Source: Tissierella sp. P1
Lineage (GTDB): Bacteria; Bacillota; Clostridia; Tissierellales; Tissierellaceae
NCBI RefSeq assembly: GCF_002266425.1
Contig: NZ_NPMN01000018.1
Coordinates: forward strand, 1-64,000
Length of the DNA stretch: 64,000 bases
Direction of reading: 5' to 3'
Under the pieces are notes generated by a model. The model saw nothing but the letters and a program-made list of their open reading frames with translations. It made no database searches and had not been told where the DNA came from. Positions 27,321-39,247 of this stretch are shown piece after piece; the stretch's first letter is position 1, and each line of letters begins with the position of its first letter. A program made the position numbers and the translations under genes.

Positions 27321-30300
27321 ATGATAAAAAGATTATTAAGTATATTTCTTTCACTATGCATGATATTGACTATGCTACCGCTTTCGGTAATGGCACAAGA
27401 AACATCTACAAACAATGGAGAAATGGGAGAAATTATTGCATTTGAACCACTTGAAGAAACAGAAATAACTGCCACTATCGGCACACTTATAGAGGATTTA
27501 GATTTGCCTGAAACATTGATAGTCACAGTTGTGCAATCAGATACGAATCAACAAACAGTAAGGGAAGAAGTATATAGCTCTGCATATGAAGATGTCCAAA
27601 TTGACATTCCGGTGGTATGGGCTTCACAGCCAGAATATGACATGGACATCAAGGGCGAGTATGTCTTTAGGCCAGTGATTGAGGACTATGTATCAGTGCT
27701 GAACTGCCGGAGATTAGGGTGACGGTGGATGAGCTGCTGCCCACCTCAGTAGCGTTAGGGATGGTCAGTCCTTTGGCCGGTGTTACTTACAACATATGGG
27801 TGGGCGGTGTGCAGGTGACCGACGTTAACAAAGATAACATCAGCGGTACGGGCATTAGCGGAAATATCTCCTATAACCCTGTTACATCAACTCTTACACT
27901 GGATGGGGCAACAATCGCCGCAGTATACGAAAAAACAGAGAATGACTATTGGGGTGGTGAGGAAGAACATCAATATGGTGTATATGCAGACATCACTGAC
28001 CTAAAAATGGTGGTGACGGGGAACAACACAATAAGTTGTCCAGATGCAAGTGATAAATTTAGTTATGGTATCTATACCAAAGGTGCATTGGAAATTTATG
28101 GCACTGGTAGTCTATATGCCAATAGCGGAAAAGGAAGTGTCAGCTATGGCATTTACAGTAATGGTGAACTCACAATCAAAAGCGGAACAATCACCGGTAT
28201 CAGTTATGCTACTTGGACATCAATTGGTATATTCGGCAATAAAATAAATATTACTGGAGGCAATGTGACTGCTAATAGTACTGGAGGTTCCGCTACGGCA
28301 ATGGTAGCAAATAGTTATAATATTACCGGAGGTAAAATTAGTGTAACTGGAAAAACGGGTCTATCTGCTAATATGCAAACATATCCAATCAACATCTCCG
28401 GCGGTGAGGTAAACGCGACCGGTACCACCTACTATGCAATATCCGGCGTACTGAACTTCAAAGGAGGCATGGTAATAGCCACAAGTGAACAAAAAGCTCT
28501 AAGCGGTACATTGAACCTTATAAAGGGTATTGCCACAGCTGGCACCAACAAGGATGGAAGCAATGTGGGTCCCTATGATGCAGATAATCTTCCAAACTAC
28601 AAATACCTCAAAATTGAGCCAGTTCCAGATACTACAGTCAGCAACTTGGATTTGACAGGCAAATTGACTCCTCCAGCAATCGGCGGCACACCAACCACAT
28701 CCATCATGGATGAGCAGTATACCGGAACCCTTGTATGGAGTGACAATCCAACAATGTTCCTTGGCAATACGGTTTACACCGCCACTATAACTCTGACAGC
28801 AAAAGATGGTTACACCTTTTCAGGAGTAGCTGAAAATACTTTCTCTTACGATGGAGCAACCAGCGTTACCAGTAGCATAGGCTCAGATCAAATTATGACT
28901 GTAACCATTGTGTTTCTTCAAACCATGGCAAGAACATTGCAAGAAATCACTATTACTACACCACCTACTAAAACAACATATTATTATGGAGAAATCTTTG
29001 ATAAGACTGGTATGATAGTGAAAGCATCTTATGACGATGGCACAAAAGATGAAGATTTTACCAACTATACAGTGGATAAAACAGAACCATTCACCCTAAG
29101 TGACAATTTAATTACCCTAACGGCAAATGGCACAACTATCGAAACCACTCAAGTTATTACTGTTACCAAGAAAACACCGACTAGGGCTGATTTGGTCTAT
29201 GACTTAACTGCTGTAGACTACGACAGCACAGAAAAACCTGTGTCCATTATGGCAACACCTAATACGGCTTTGGGTGTAATTACTGTCAAATATAATGGCA
29301 GCACCACTGCTCCCGCAAATGCAGGCAATTATTTAATTACGGTAGATATTGCTGAAAGTACAGAATACAATGCAGCTACAGATTTATCCTTGGGTAATTA
29401 TACCATCAATAAAATCGACTATAGGGGTAATTCAGCTTTGTCAGAAAGTATTTTAGTAGATGGAAAAATCGGATCAAGTATAACCCTTCCCGAAATTCCA
29501 GAAGGTTCAAACTACGGTACCCCAGTTGCTGGTGGCACAATTATGATGACCGATATGAGCATTTCAGGAACCACATTAACTTATACTGTACCTGCAAGCA
29601 CAACAGGACAAAGTGGCACTATGACCATTCCTGTAACAGATGCGACTAATTACAAGGATTATGATATTGTTGTGACAATTACCTATACAGCTAAGACTCC
29701 ACAGGTGATTTCTTATGCAACTACGACTATTACAAAGACTTATGGTGACGCAAAGTTCGTAAACTTTTTAACTCAAACTGATGTAAATGGTACAATAACC
29801 TATACAAGTGATGATAGCTCTGTAGCTACTGTCAATCCTTCCACTGGTGAGGTGACAATTGTTTCTGTAGGTGACGGAAGTGCAACCATCACTGCTACTG
29901 CTATGGAAACAGATACCCATGCACAGGCTAGGGCAAGCTATATTGTGACTGTTTCTAAAAAAGCACTTACTCTAAAAGTGGATGATAAGAATATGATACA
30001 AGGAGATGAATTACCAGACTTTACTTTTACAACTATAGGCTTAGTGAACGGTGATAATGTGATAGCACCCCCTACTATTTCTACCACAACTAATGGAGCT
30101 ACTGTAGGAGATTTTGACATTACCCCTTCCAGTGGAGTGGTGGAAAATGCCTCAAGTTATGATATTACCTATACAAAGGGCACCTTAACTGTAACAGAGC
30201 GGCTATTCATTGCCACAGTAACAAACGGCACAGGCAGTGGAAACTATGCAGAGGGCGTGATTGTTACGATTACAGCAAATGACAGAAGTGGCTGTACATT

Positions 30301-31755
30301 CACAGGTTGGAGCAGTACGGACGTAACCTTTGATAATGTAGCCACAAAGACAACGGCATTTACCATGCCAGCAAAAGCAGTAACCGTGACCGCAAACTAT
30401 CGTCAAAACAGCTCTGATGATTCCGGCAATTTTGGGGGTTATAGTGGCGGCTCTGGCAGCAGTAGTACAAGCTCCTCAAACAACAGTAGCTTTGTAATCG
30501 TTACCCCACCTGCAGCCGACAAACCTAATGATCCAACACAGGGAGAAATTAAGGTTCCCGGCACAGCAGACGGCAAGGGCAATATCACAGTAAATATCAC
30601 TAACAAAACTGTGACCGATGCCTTTGACAAGCTCTCGAAGACGCCAAGAAAAACGGAAATGAGAAAAATGGAATCACAGTGGTTCTCCGTGTAGACACCG
30701 GTAGGAAGACCGGCTCTAATGTCACGGTTAATCTTCCAAAGACTGTGCAGGACACCATCATTGCGAAGAAAATAGTCAACACAATTGTGGTGATGGACAA
30801 CCCCGACATCAGAATCGGCATGGATTTGCCTACCGTGCAGGAAATCAACAAGCAAGCAAAATCTGATGTGAATATTACCGCCACCCGCAAGGACAGAGAC
30901 AAATTGACTGGTGATGGGAAAAAAGCGATTGGCAGTCGTCCGGTATTTGACCTCAAGGTAAACTACGGTAACGGCAAGGAGGTTAGCAGCTTCAGAGCAG
31001 GCAGCGTATCAGTAACCATCCCGTACACCCTCCGCGCAAATGAGAAGGCAGGGAATGTACAGGCTGTCTATGTAGATGGCAATGGAAAAGTACACTGGCT
31101 CGTAAACTCGGTCTATGACAGTATGGAAAAGGTGTTGCGTTTCAGCACCAACCACTTCTCCATTTATGGTGTAGGATACAAAGAAGATGCACCTGCATTT
31201 ACGGACATTGCAAGTCACTGGGCAAAAGAAGATATTGAGTTTGTGATAAGTAACGGATTATTTAGCGGAACTTCCGCCACCACCTTTAGCCCTAATACTG
31301 CCATGACAAGAGGAATGTTCGTCACGGTGTTGGGAAGGCTGGCAGATGCCGATGTGAGCAATTACAATAAGAGCAGCTTCTCTGATGTGAATACCGATGC
31401 TTACTATATGGGGTACATTGAATGGGCGAGCAAAAACAGCATCGTAAAGGGAACTGGTAATGGGAAATTTGCACCTGATCAGTCCATTACACGTGAACAG
31501 ATGGTGGTTATTATGCAGAACTACGCCAAGGTCGATGGATTTACAATGCCGAAAGTTCACGGAGAAAACACCTTTGCAGACAGCTCCAGAATCAGCGTCT
31601 ACGCAAAGGATGCTGTGAAGCAGATGCAGATGGCAGGTGTAATCAGTGGTAAAAGTTGTAATCTTTTTGATCCACAGGGTACAGCCACTCGGGCAGAGGT
31701 TGCGGCAGTATTGCGCCGTTTTACAGAACTGGTGAGATCCAGCGACACCATATAG
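27321..31755 (+). CDS. Large S-layer-homology surface protein, frameshifted twice
   Basis: Three consecutive ORFs (27321-27722, 27719-30694, 30679-31755) join into one protein of about 1478 residues if single-base shifts near 27690 and 30640 are corrected. It starts with a signal peptide (MIKRLLSIFLSLCMILTMLP, cleavage after VMA). Next come a beta-helix-like region with IWVGGVQVTDVNKDNISG, several Ig-like and MBG-type repeats (KKTYGDA-like YGDAKF, KKALTLKVDDKNMIQGD), an InlB-type repeat (GCTFTGWSS), a Ser/Gly linker and three SLH repeats (about 31195-31740: AFTDIASHWA, SFSDVNTDAYY, TFADSSRISVYA). SLH domains anchor proteins to cell-wall polymers. It follows lemA and probably shares promoter 3. 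Confidence 0.85.
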
Positions 31756-31973
31756 GCTTCTGGCTCATTGCCCGCCCGCAAGCTGGGCTTCACCATGAAC
31801 TAGTAGGAACGCCTGAGCAACATAATCAGAAAAACCAGATAAATCATTTGATAAATGAAAAGGTGTACAGATAATAAAGATATAATCAATTTACGCACGA
31901 TTTACACAAGAACAGAAGTTAGAAAATTGAAATTATCAATATATGGCATTTAAAGCGTATGTTCCCTACTATA

Positions 31974-32026
31974 AATAGTGTATTTGATACAAATTGATTT
32001 CGTACATCAATTCTGCAAGAGATAAT
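31974..32026. repeat. Right-end repeat of unit 2 with right att-like core
   Basis: Homologous to 23901-23953, this ends with AAGAGATAAT at 32017-32026. The sequence directly after it is a strong terminator, which would be the original downstream region of rpsI. Confidence 0.65.
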
Positions 32027-32030
32027 TGCA

Positions 32031-32056
32031 AGCACTGGATAACCAGTGCTTTTTTT
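32031..32056 (+). terminator. Strong terminator, probably the native rpsI terminator
   Basis: AGCACTGG and CCAGTGCT form a perfect 8-bp stem around four bases, followed by six T. It lies only five bases after the att-like core, just as a terminator would lie after the rpsI stop before island insertion. Confidence 0.85.
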
Positions 32057-32221
32057 ATGACCTAACTTAGCGAACGGAGTGAGCTTTAGTAGGTCAAACG
32101 CAATGAGCACCAAATTTATGCGACTGTAGGGAGCAAATAAATTTGAGTTGCGAAACTGCGTGATATGACCTAACTTAGCGAACGGAGTGAGCTTTAGTAG
32201 GTCAAACGCAATGAGCACCAA
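32056..32221. repeat. 58-bp direct repeat with 108-bp period
   Basis: TATGACCTAACTTAGCGAAC through AATGAGCACCAA is identical at 32056-32113 and 32164-32221. The GACCTA...TAGGTC ends are inverted within each copy. A degenerate third copy (AAATGACCTAACACAGCGAA) lies near 32360. No convincing ORF exists in 31756-32479. Confidence 0.85.
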
Positions 32222-32479
32222 CCTTAATATAGAATTTATCATTAGGAGTGTCTGCTAGGACCAAATTCATGCGAATGATAATGAGCCCTAAAGGACTATT
32301 GAATTATACCCTGCGGGGCGAATTAAGCTAGCAAATGAATTTGTGCAGTGAGACTGCGGAAAATGACCTAACACAGCGAAAGAGATTTTCTTTTCTATCC
32401 TTTGATAATTAATTTAGTTTTTCCTTGGAATATACTTTGTATATCTACAATATATTTCTATAGGAGGGGAGAGGAAAAG

Positions 32480-33213
32480 ATGAAATTGATTATTATTAGA
32501 AAAAATATATCAGAATAGGTATTATATTCCTGGTAGCATTAATAGCTTTAGGATATGGAGCGATAAAAAAATATAAAATTATGCCAGTAACTTATCTACC
32601 AATATCAAATAAGGTTATTGCCATAGATCCTGGTCATGGAGGAGTAGATCCAGGTGCAGTAAGTAAAAATGGTATTAAAGAAGATGAAATAAATTTGGAA
32701 ATAGCATTAAAACTAAAACGACTAATTGAACAAAGTGGAGGCATAGTTTTTATGACTAGATCTACGGACCAGGGACTGTATACATCAGAATCTAAGACAC
32801 TTCGTCAAATGAAAACAGAAGACTTAAAAAAGAGAAGAGAACTTATAGACACTAGCACTAGTGAAATACTTATATCAATACATTTAAACAGCTTTACTAA
32901 ATCGTACTATTATGGAGCCCAGACCTTTTATAAAAAAGGATCTGAAGAAGGCAAGCAGCTAGCATATATAATACAAGAGGAATTGAAAAATATATTAGAT
33001 AAAGATAACAGAAGAGAACCTCAACAAAGAGATGATATATATCTATTAAAAGAAGTTAGCATACCAGCCGTACTAGTTGAATGTGGTTTTCTCTCAAATA
33101 GTGCTGAGGAAAAGTTATTGGTAGATGAATCATATCAAGAAAAAATAGCTTGGGCAATATATGTAGGTATAATGAATTATTTTAATGAAATAGATTCAAA
33201 ACATGAATTTTAA
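32480..33213 (+). CDS. cwlD: N-acetylmuramoyl-L-alanine amidase CwlD, frameshifted in this sequence
   Basis: CwlD cleaves the stem peptide from muramic acid in the spore cortex so that muramic-delta-lactam can form, which is needed for germination. The ATG at 32480 follows GGAGGGG and reads only 12 codons. A one-base shift near 32510 leads into a membrane anchor (IGIIFLVALIALGYGAI) and the Amidase_3 domain. That domain has IAIDPGHGGVDPGA (first zinc histidine), EINLEIA, SIHLNSF (second histidine) and VLVECGFLSN with the catalytic glutamate. Confidence 0.88.
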
Positions 33214-33228
33214 GATGTTGATAAGAGT

Positions 33229-33356
33229 TGTGGATAATGTAATAAATTGTGAATAATAAATAATGTGTATTTATCAATGTTAGACAAATAAATAGTTAAG
33301 AGGAAATAGTAGGTTTACATAAATTATCCACGGTCAACTGTGGATAATGTGGATAA
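33229..33356. promoter_or_regulatory. Cluster of DnaA boxes
   Basis: TGTGGATAA, the perfect reverse of the DnaA box TTATCCACA, occurs at 33229-33237, 33339-33347 and 33348-33356, the last two in tandem. TTATCCACG, one mismatch away, lies at 33324-33332. The region 33214-33670 has no gene. Confidence 0.7.
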
Positions 33357-33508
33357 AGTGGATTAAAGGCCAAGATAATCCTTTATATTACTTTACTCTC
33401 TCATCATAACCTAGAGGAAAGTTCTTATTTAACTTTGATTTATTATAAAGAACTTTCCATCAAGGGTTCAAAGAAATCTATCTATAATACTTCAACGGAA
33501 GCTTTTTT

Positions 33509-33636
33509 ATAACGAATAGGAAATTTCTATTTTAATGTCTTATATCAAGAACTTGACCTCAATAAGTTTTAAGCAGATTGCCGGAATTTTTGATTTCGTG
33601 TAAGTCGATTATGCAGTGGCCAAGAAAAGCTACCTT
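33509..33636. repeat. Dispersed intergenic repeat, copy A
   Basis: The ends of this segment match copy B at 41967-42077: ATAACGAATAGGAAA at the start, GGAATTTTTGATTTCGTG near 33580 and TTATGCAGTGGCCAA before the end. The middle differs. No ORF is present. Confidence 0.65.
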
Positions 33637-33670
33637 AAATAACCCATCAATAAACGATTTTTCTTATAAC

Positions 33671-34801
33671 TTATCTTAAAACTTTGTCAGCATCTTTAAG
33701 AGATTTGATAATTTCAATATGCTGCGGGCATATTGATTCACATGCGCCACATTCAATACAGTTTTGAGCAGATTTTTCTAATTCAATAAGTCTATTGTAA
33801 GTATTCTTAGATTCTTGTTCGGTATTATAAACATAGACGTTATTATATAGTTCAAAGATATCAGGTATTTCTACGCTCTGTGGGCAAGGAAGACAATATT
33901 CACATCCCGTACAACCTACCTTAACATTTTGTGAATATATTTCAGTAACTTCGTCAATTAACCCTAATTCTTCTTTGGTTAAAGAATTTGGAGATGAATT
34001 TGAGCAAGTTTTAATGTTTTCCTTAACATGATCTATTGTTGACATACCAGATAGTACTACTGATACTTCTTCAAAATTTAAAATCCATTTCAATGCCCAT
34101 TCAGCAGGAGTTCTTTTAATTTGACTTCTATTCCAAACTCCAGATATCTCTTCTGAAGCATTCGACAATTTTCCGCCTTTTATAGGTTCCATTATTACCA
34201 GGGAAATATTTTTGTCGGCAACATATTTCATGCCCTCGATTCCTGCCTGATAATGTCTATCCATGTAATTTAATTGTATCTGACAAAAATCCCAAGAATA
34301 TGAGTCTACAATACTTTTAAATACATCTAAGCTATCATGGAAGGAAAATCCTGCATATTTAATTTTTCCATTTTTCTTAGCTTCATCAAGAAAATCTAGT
34401 ACTTTCAAATCATAAATTTTTTCCCAAGTCTTTTCTGATAAGGCATGAAGAAGGTAAAAGTCAATATAATCGGTTTGTAATTTTTCTAATTGCTCGTCTA
34501 AATATTTTTGAAAATCATTATAGGATTCAACTAACCAAACAGGTAGTTTTGTTGCTAGATATACTTTTTCTCTATATCCATTTTTTAGAGCATTACCTAC
34601 AAAGGCCTCACTATTGCCTTTATGATAAGGATAAGCAGTATCAATATAATTTACTCCATTATCAATGGCATAGTGTAACATATGGGTTGCTAAATTTTTA
34701 TCAATCCTACCTGAATCACCCTCTAACGTTGGAAATCTCATGCATCCAAATCCTAATTGCGATACTTTTAACCTATCTTTAGTAAAATAACGGTATTGCA
34801 T
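33671..34801 (-). CDS. Aldo/keto reductase with C-terminal 4Fe-4S ferredoxin domain
   Basis: The 376-residue protein has an aldo/keto reductase barrel with the tetrad region DNGVNYIDTAYPYHKG (catalytic tyrosine) and YIDFYLLHAL. Its C-terminal part carries two cysteine clusters, CTGCEYCLPCP (about residue 297) and CIECGACESICP (about residue 352), for iron-sulfur binding. It probably reduces a carbonyl substrate using NAD(P)H with electron transfer through the clusters; the substrate is unknown. It is a single gene on the minus strand, divergent from gcvT. Confidence 0.9.
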   Translation of the reverse strand: MQYRYFTKDRLKVSQLGFGCMRFPTLEGDSGRIDKNLATHMLHYAIDNGVNYIDTAYPYHKGNSEAFVGNALKNGYREKVYLATKLPVWLVESYNDFQKYLDEQLEKLQTDYIDFYLLHALSEKTWEKIYDLKVLDFLDEAKKNGKIKYAGFSFHDSLDVFKSIVDSYSWDFCQIQLNYMDRHYQAGIEGMKYVADKNISLVIMEPIKGGKLSNASEEISGVWNRSQIKRTPAEWALKWILNFEEVSVVLSGMSTIDHVKENIKTCSNSSPNSLTKEELGLIDEVTEIYSQNVKVGCTGCEYCLPCPQSVEIPDIFELYNNVYVYNTEQESKNTYNRLIELEKSAQNCIECGACESICPQHIEIIKSLKDADKVLR

Positions 34802-34939
34802 ATTTTTACCTCCTCTTGTATAATTAAAGCGATACTACAATATTATAACATTTAATAATCTATAAATAAAATCAGTTTATTTTTTAGATAATAGGGTAAC
34901 ATATTCGTAGTATGAAAAAATAAGGGAAGGAGTGGTTAA

Positions 34940-36034
34940 ATGGAAGCAAAAAAAACCCCATTATATGATGAGCACGTAGGCCTAGGAGGAAAAGTTGTTG
35001 ATTATGCAGGATGGTATCTTCCGGTGCAATACGAGGGTTTAGTTGCAGAACATGAAGCAGTCAGAAATGCTGTAGGTTTGTTTGACGTATCCCACATGGG
35101 TGAAATCACTATTAAAGGGAAGGATGCTTTGGCATTTGTAGACTATCTTATGACAAATGATATATCTAAAGTAGTAGATAACCAAATAGTCTATACCTTC
35201 ATGTGTACACCTGATGGAGGAGTAGTAGATGACTTATTAGTATACAAATTAGCTCATGATGATTTTTACTTAGTAGTAAATGCTTCAAATACGGCTAAGG
35301 ATTATGAATGGATATTAGAGCAAAAAGGTAATTTTGACGTAGAAATCACTAACATTTCCGATACTGTTGGAGAAGTAGCAATACAAGGACCTCTAGCACA
35401 AAAAGTGTTACAAAAATTAACAGAGACTGATTTAAATACAATTACTTTCTTCACATTAAATAGGAAAGTTGATATCAATGGAGTAGAATGTATGATTTCC
35501 AGAACAGGATACACTGGGGAAGATGGTTTTGAAGTTTATACCACTAATGAAGGTATAGTAAAAGTGTGGAAAGATATACTTGAGGCAGGAAAAGAGGAAG
35601 GAATTAAACCATGTGGTTTAGGATGCAGAGATACACTTAGATTTGAAGCTTCATTACCATTATATGGTCATGAAATTTCAGCAGAAATAAATCCTCTTGA
35701 GGGTGGATTTAAGTACTTTGTAAAACTTGATAAGGCATCAGATTTCATAGGAAAAGAAGCTCTTAACAAGCAATGGAAAGAAGGACTTAAGAGAAAATTA
35801 GCGGGATTTGAAATGATTGATAGAGGAATTCCAAGAGAAGGCTATGAAATCCAAAAAGATGGCAAGATAATAGGACATGTTACTACAGGTTATATGTCAC
35901 CAACTCTTAAGAAAAATATTGGTAATGCACTTATTGCACCTGAATATACAGAACTAGGTACAGAAGTTGACATTATGATAAGAAATAAGCCAGCTAAGGC
36001 TAAAATAATTAGTAAAAAATTCTTAAACAAATAA
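34940..36034 (+). CDS. gcvT: Aminomethyltransferase (glycine cleavage T protein)
   Basis: GcvT transfers the methylene group from the lipoyl arm of GcvH to tetrahydrofolate, releasing ammonia. The 364-residue protein has the typical MGEITIKG and [14 protein letters not shown] motifs and the C-terminal [18 protein letters not shown] segment. The ATG follows GGGAAGGAG. It opens an operon with gcvH, gcvPA, gcvPB and lpd. I see no glycine riboswitch in the 138 bases upstream. Confidence 0.96.
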   Translation: MEAKKTPLYDEHVGLGGKVVDYAGWYLPVQYEGLVAEHEAVRNAVGLFDVSHMGEITIKGKDALAFVDYLMTNDISKVVDNQIVYTFMCTPDGGVVDDLLVYKLAHDDFYLVVNASNTAKDYEWILEQKGNFDVEITNISDTVGEVAIQGPLAQKVLQKLTETDLNTITFFTLNRKVDINGVECMISRTGYTGEDGFEVYTTNEGIVKVWKDILEAGKEEGIKPCGLGCRDTLRFEASLPLYGHEISAEINPLEGGFKYFVKLDKASDFIGKEALNKQWKEGLKRKLAGFEMIDRGIPREGYEIQKDGKIIGHVTTGYMSPTLKKNIGNALIAPEYTELGTEVDIMIRNKPAKAKIISKKFLNK

Positions 36035-36053
36035 CAAATTAGGAGGGTTAATA

Positions 36054-36437
36054 ATGAAAGTTGCAAAAGGATTACATTACACTAAGGATCATGAATGGGT
36101 TAAAGTAGAAGGAAATTTAGCATTTGTAGGTGTTGCTGACTATGCACAACATCATCTAGGAGATATCGTATATGTAGAACTTCCAGAAATCGATGATGAA
36201 ATTGAAAAAGAAGAAGCTTTCTCAGCTGTAGAATCAGTTAAAGCAGCAGCAGACATTTATATGCCAGTAAGTGGTAAAGTAGTAGAAGTAAATGAAGAAT
36301 TAATAGATGACCCAGCTCTTTTAAATGCAGATCCATACGAGAACTGGATGATTAAAATAGAAATGACTAATAAAGATGAATTAGAAGAATTAATGACAAG
36401 TGAGGAATACGAAAAGTTTTTAGCTGAGGAGGAATAA
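36054..36437 (+). CDS. gcvH: Glycine cleavage system H protein
   Basis: GcvH carries lipoamide between the P, T and L proteins. The 127-residue protein has the lipoylation site [10 protein letters not shown] (lysine near residue 63) and the HEWV start. TTAGGAGGG precedes the ATG, and gcvPA starts three bases after its stop. Confidence 0.97.
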   Translation: MKVAKGLHYTKDHEWVKVEGNLAFVGVADYAQHHLGDIVYVELPEIDDEIEKEEAFSAVESVKAAADIYMPVSGKVVEVNEELIDDPALLNADPYENWMIKIEMTNKDELEELMTSEEYEKFLAEEE

Positions 36438-36440
36438 AAT

Positions 36441-37787
36441 ATGTTTCCATATATCCCAACTACTCATGAAGATGAGCAGGAGATGCTGAAATCTATAGGA
36501 CTTAACTCTCTAGATGATCTTTTCAATGATATTCCTAAGGATCTTCAATTAAATAGAGAATTAAATTTGCCTAATGCAAAATCTGAACTTGAAGTTCGTT
36601 CATATTTAACTGAATTAGCAAATAAAAACTGCTCTACTAGTAAGATGGCTTGTTTTCTTGGTGCAGGAGCATATGATCATTATATTCCTTCAATAATAAA
36701 TCATATTATTTCAAGGTCAGAATTTTATACATCATATACACCATATCAACCAGAAATAAGTCAAGGAACATTACAATATATATTTGAATTCCAGACACTT
36801 ATATGTAATTTAACTGGAATGGATGTTGCAAATGCGTCACTATATGATGGTGGTACTGCCATTACTGAAGCTGCTTTAATGGCTGCAGCATCTGCAAGAA
36901 AAGATGAAATTATAATTTCAAAGACAGTAAGACCAGAGTCAATTCAAGTCCTAAAAACTTATGCACACGTGCAGGGATTAAAGGTTATTGAAGTAGATAT
37001 GAAGGATGGAGTTACTGATTTAGAGGAATTAGATAAATTAGTAACTGATAATACTGCAGCAGTAATAGTTCAAAGTCCAAACTTCTTTGGTATAATCGAG
37101 GACTTAAAAGCTACTGGAGAAATTACTCATAAAGCTAAGAAAGCTAGCTTTATAGCATCTGTTGATCCAATATCTCTTGCTATTCTAAAGAAACCTAGTG
37201 AATTAGGTGTTGATGTAGTAGTAGGAGAAGCTCAAGGTATGGGTATACCTGTATCTTTTGGTGGACCATACTTAGGATTTATAGCTGCTAAATCAGACTA
37301 TATGAGAAAATTGCCTGGTAGAATAGTAGGACAGACAGAAGATAAAAATGGTAAAAGATCTTTTGTTTTAACACTTACAGCCAGAGAGCAACATATAAGA
37401 AGAGAAAAAGCTACTTCCAATATTTGTTCAAATCAAGGATTAAACGTATTAGCTGCTACTATCTACATGGTGACTTTAGGTAAGGAGGGACTTAAAGAAG
37501 TTGCTCTTCAAAGTACCAAAAAAGCTCATTATGCCTTTGAACAAATTACTAAATCAGGTAAATATAAACCAGTTTTTGATAAACCATTCTTTAAAGAATT
37601 TGCCGTTACATCTGATATAGATGCTGATAAGATAAATAAGGATTTAATAGAAGAAAATATAATAGGTGGCTATCACCTAGGTAAAGATTATCCCCAATTT
37701 AATAATGCTGTCCTATATGCAGTAACAGAAAAGAGGACTAAGGATGAAATAGATAAATTGAGTAGTGTATTGGAGGGGATAAAATGA
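36441..37787 (+). CDS. gcvPA: Glycine dehydrogenase (decarboxylating) subunit 1
   Basis: This is the N-terminal half of the P protein in its split two-subunit form. The 448-residue product starts [16 protein letters not shown] and has the [16 protein letters not shown] motif. It assembles with the PLP-bearing subunit encoded next. The two genes overlap by four bases, and gcvH lies three bases upstream. Confidence 0.96.
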   Translation: MFPYIPTTHEDEQEMLKSIGLNSLDDLFNDIPKDLQLNRELNLPNAKSELEVRSYLTELANKNCSTSKMACFLGAGAYDHYIPSIINHIISRSEFYTSYTPYQPEISQGTLQYIFEFQTLICNLTGMDVANASLYDGGTAITEAALMAAASARKDEIIISKTVRPESIQVLKTYAHVQGLKVIEVDMKDGVTDLEELDKLVTDNTAAVIVQSPNFFGIIEDLKATGEITHKAKKASFIASVDPISLAILKKPSELGVDVVVGEAQGMGIPVSFGGPYLGFIAAKSDYMRKLPGRIVGQTEDKNGKRSFVLTLTAREQHIRREKATSNICSNQGLNVLAATIYMVTLGKEGLKEVALQSTKKAHYAFEQITKSGKYKPVFDKPFFKEFAVTSDIDADKINKDLIEENIIGGYHLGKDYPQFNNAVLYAVTEKRTKDEIDKLSSVLEGIK

Positions 37788-39238
37788 GAAAATATGATAA
37801 GTTAATATTCGAATTATCTAAGCCAGGAAGAAAAGCTTATAATCTTCCAGCACTAGATGTAGAGGATAAAGATATAAAGAATTTTATTCCAGAAGAATTT
37901 TTATCTGATTCAGAACTTGAATTTCCAGAACTATCTGAAGTTGATGTAGTGAGACACTATACAAATCTATCAAATAAAAATTATGGTCTAGATACTGGAT
38001 TCTATCCACTTGGATCTTGTACTATGAAGTACAATCCAAAGATTAATGAAGACACTACTAGATATGATGGATTTGCAAATCTTCATCCATATCAATCAGA
38101 ATGTTGTACTCAAGGCGCACTACAATTAATGTATGAATTAGATAGATCATTATCAGAAATAGCAGGTATGGATAAGATGAGTTTACAGCCAGCAGCTGGT
38201 GCTCATGGTGAATTAGCAGGTATCATGGTTATAAAGGCATACCATGAAAAGAATGGAGATTTTAATAGAAATAAAATCATAGTTCCAGACTCAGCTCATG
38301 GTACTAACCCAGCTACAGCAGCAATGGCTGGATATAAAATAGTAGAAGTTAAATCAACAAAAGATGGTTTAGTAGACTTAGAAGCACTTAAAGCAGTAGT
38401 TGGAGATGATACAGCAGGACTAATGCTTACAAATCCAAATACTCTTGGAATATTTGATAAGAATATTAAAGAAATAGCTAAAATTGTACACGATGCTGGT
38501 GGCCAATTATACTATGATGGAGCTAATGCTAACGCTATCCTTGGTCATGCAAGACCTGGAGATATGGGATTTGACGTAGTTCACTTCAATCTTCATAAGA
38601 CTTTTTCAACACCTCATGGTGGTGGAGGACCAGGGTCAGGACCAATAGGAGTTAAGAAACATCTTGAAGAATTCTTACCAGTTCCAGTGGTACAAAAAGA
38701 CGGAGATAGATACTATCTGGATTACAATGTACCACATACTATAGGTAAAGTTAAAGATTTCTTCGGACATTTTGGCATATTAGTTAGAGCTTATACCTAT
38801 ATTCTAACAATGGGTAGTGATGGATTAAAGAAAGCTAGTGAAATAGCTGTATTAAATGCTAACTATATGGCTAATAAATTAAAAGAACATTTCTATTTAC
38901 CAATAGATACATTATTTAAGCATGAATTTGTATTAGGTGGATTAAAGGATACATTATCTGAAGTAACTACATTGGATATAGCTAAGAGATTGCTTGACAA
39001 GGGCTATCATCCACCAACAGTTTACTTCCCATTAATTATTAATCAAGCAATTATGATTGAGCCAACAGAAACTGAATCTAAAGAAACGCTTGATGAATTC
39101 ATCGATGCTATGATTACAATCTCTAAAGAGGCAAACGAAAGTCCACAGTTATTAAAGGATGCTCCTTTAAACACTATTGTAAGCAGGCCAGATGAAACAA
39201 AAGCAGCTAGATTCCCAGTGCTTAAATACGAAGGGTAG
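37784..39238 (+). CDS. gcvPB: Glycine dehydrogenase (decarboxylating) subunit 2
   Basis: This subunit holds the PLP cofactor that decarboxylates glycine. The PLP lysine is in [19 protein letters not shown], and the [10 protein letters not shown] and [13 protein letters not shown] motifs are present. The 484-residue length is normal. It overlaps gcvPA by 4 bases and is followed by lpd. Confidence 0.96.
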   Translation: MRKYDKLIFELSKPGRKAYNLPALDVEDKDIKNFIPEEFLSDSELEFPELSEVDVVRHYTNLSNKNYGLDTGFYPLGSCTMKYNPKINEDTTRYDGFANLHPYQSECCTQGALQLMYELDRSLSEIAGMDKMSLQPAAGAHGELAGIMVIKAYHEKNGDFNRNKIIVPDSAHGTNPATAAMAGYKIVEVKSTKDGLVDLEALKAVVGDDTAGLMLTNPNTLGIFDKNIKEIAKIVHDAGGQLYYDGANANAILGHARPGDMGFDVVHFNLHKTFSTPHGGGGPGSGPIGVKKHLEEFLPVPVVQKDGDRYYLDYNVPHTIGKVKDFFGHFGILVRAYTYILTMGSDGLKKASEIAVLNANYMANKLKEHFYLPIDTLFKHEFVLGGLKDTLSEVTTLDIAKRLLDKGYHPPTVYFPLIINQAIMIEPTETESKETLDEFIDAMITISKEANESPQLLKDAPLNTIVSRPDETKAARFPVLKYEG

Positions 39239-39247
39239 GTGTACCAT

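Noticed and set aside
31919..32242. Minus-strand ORF with repeated peptide across the 58-bp repeats
   Set aside because: The peptide repetition just mirrors the DNA repeat, and the ORF crosses the terminator and the att-like core.
34802..34939. Glycine riboswitch before gcvT
   Set aside because: I looked for tandem aptamers and saw no conserved core in the 138 available bases.
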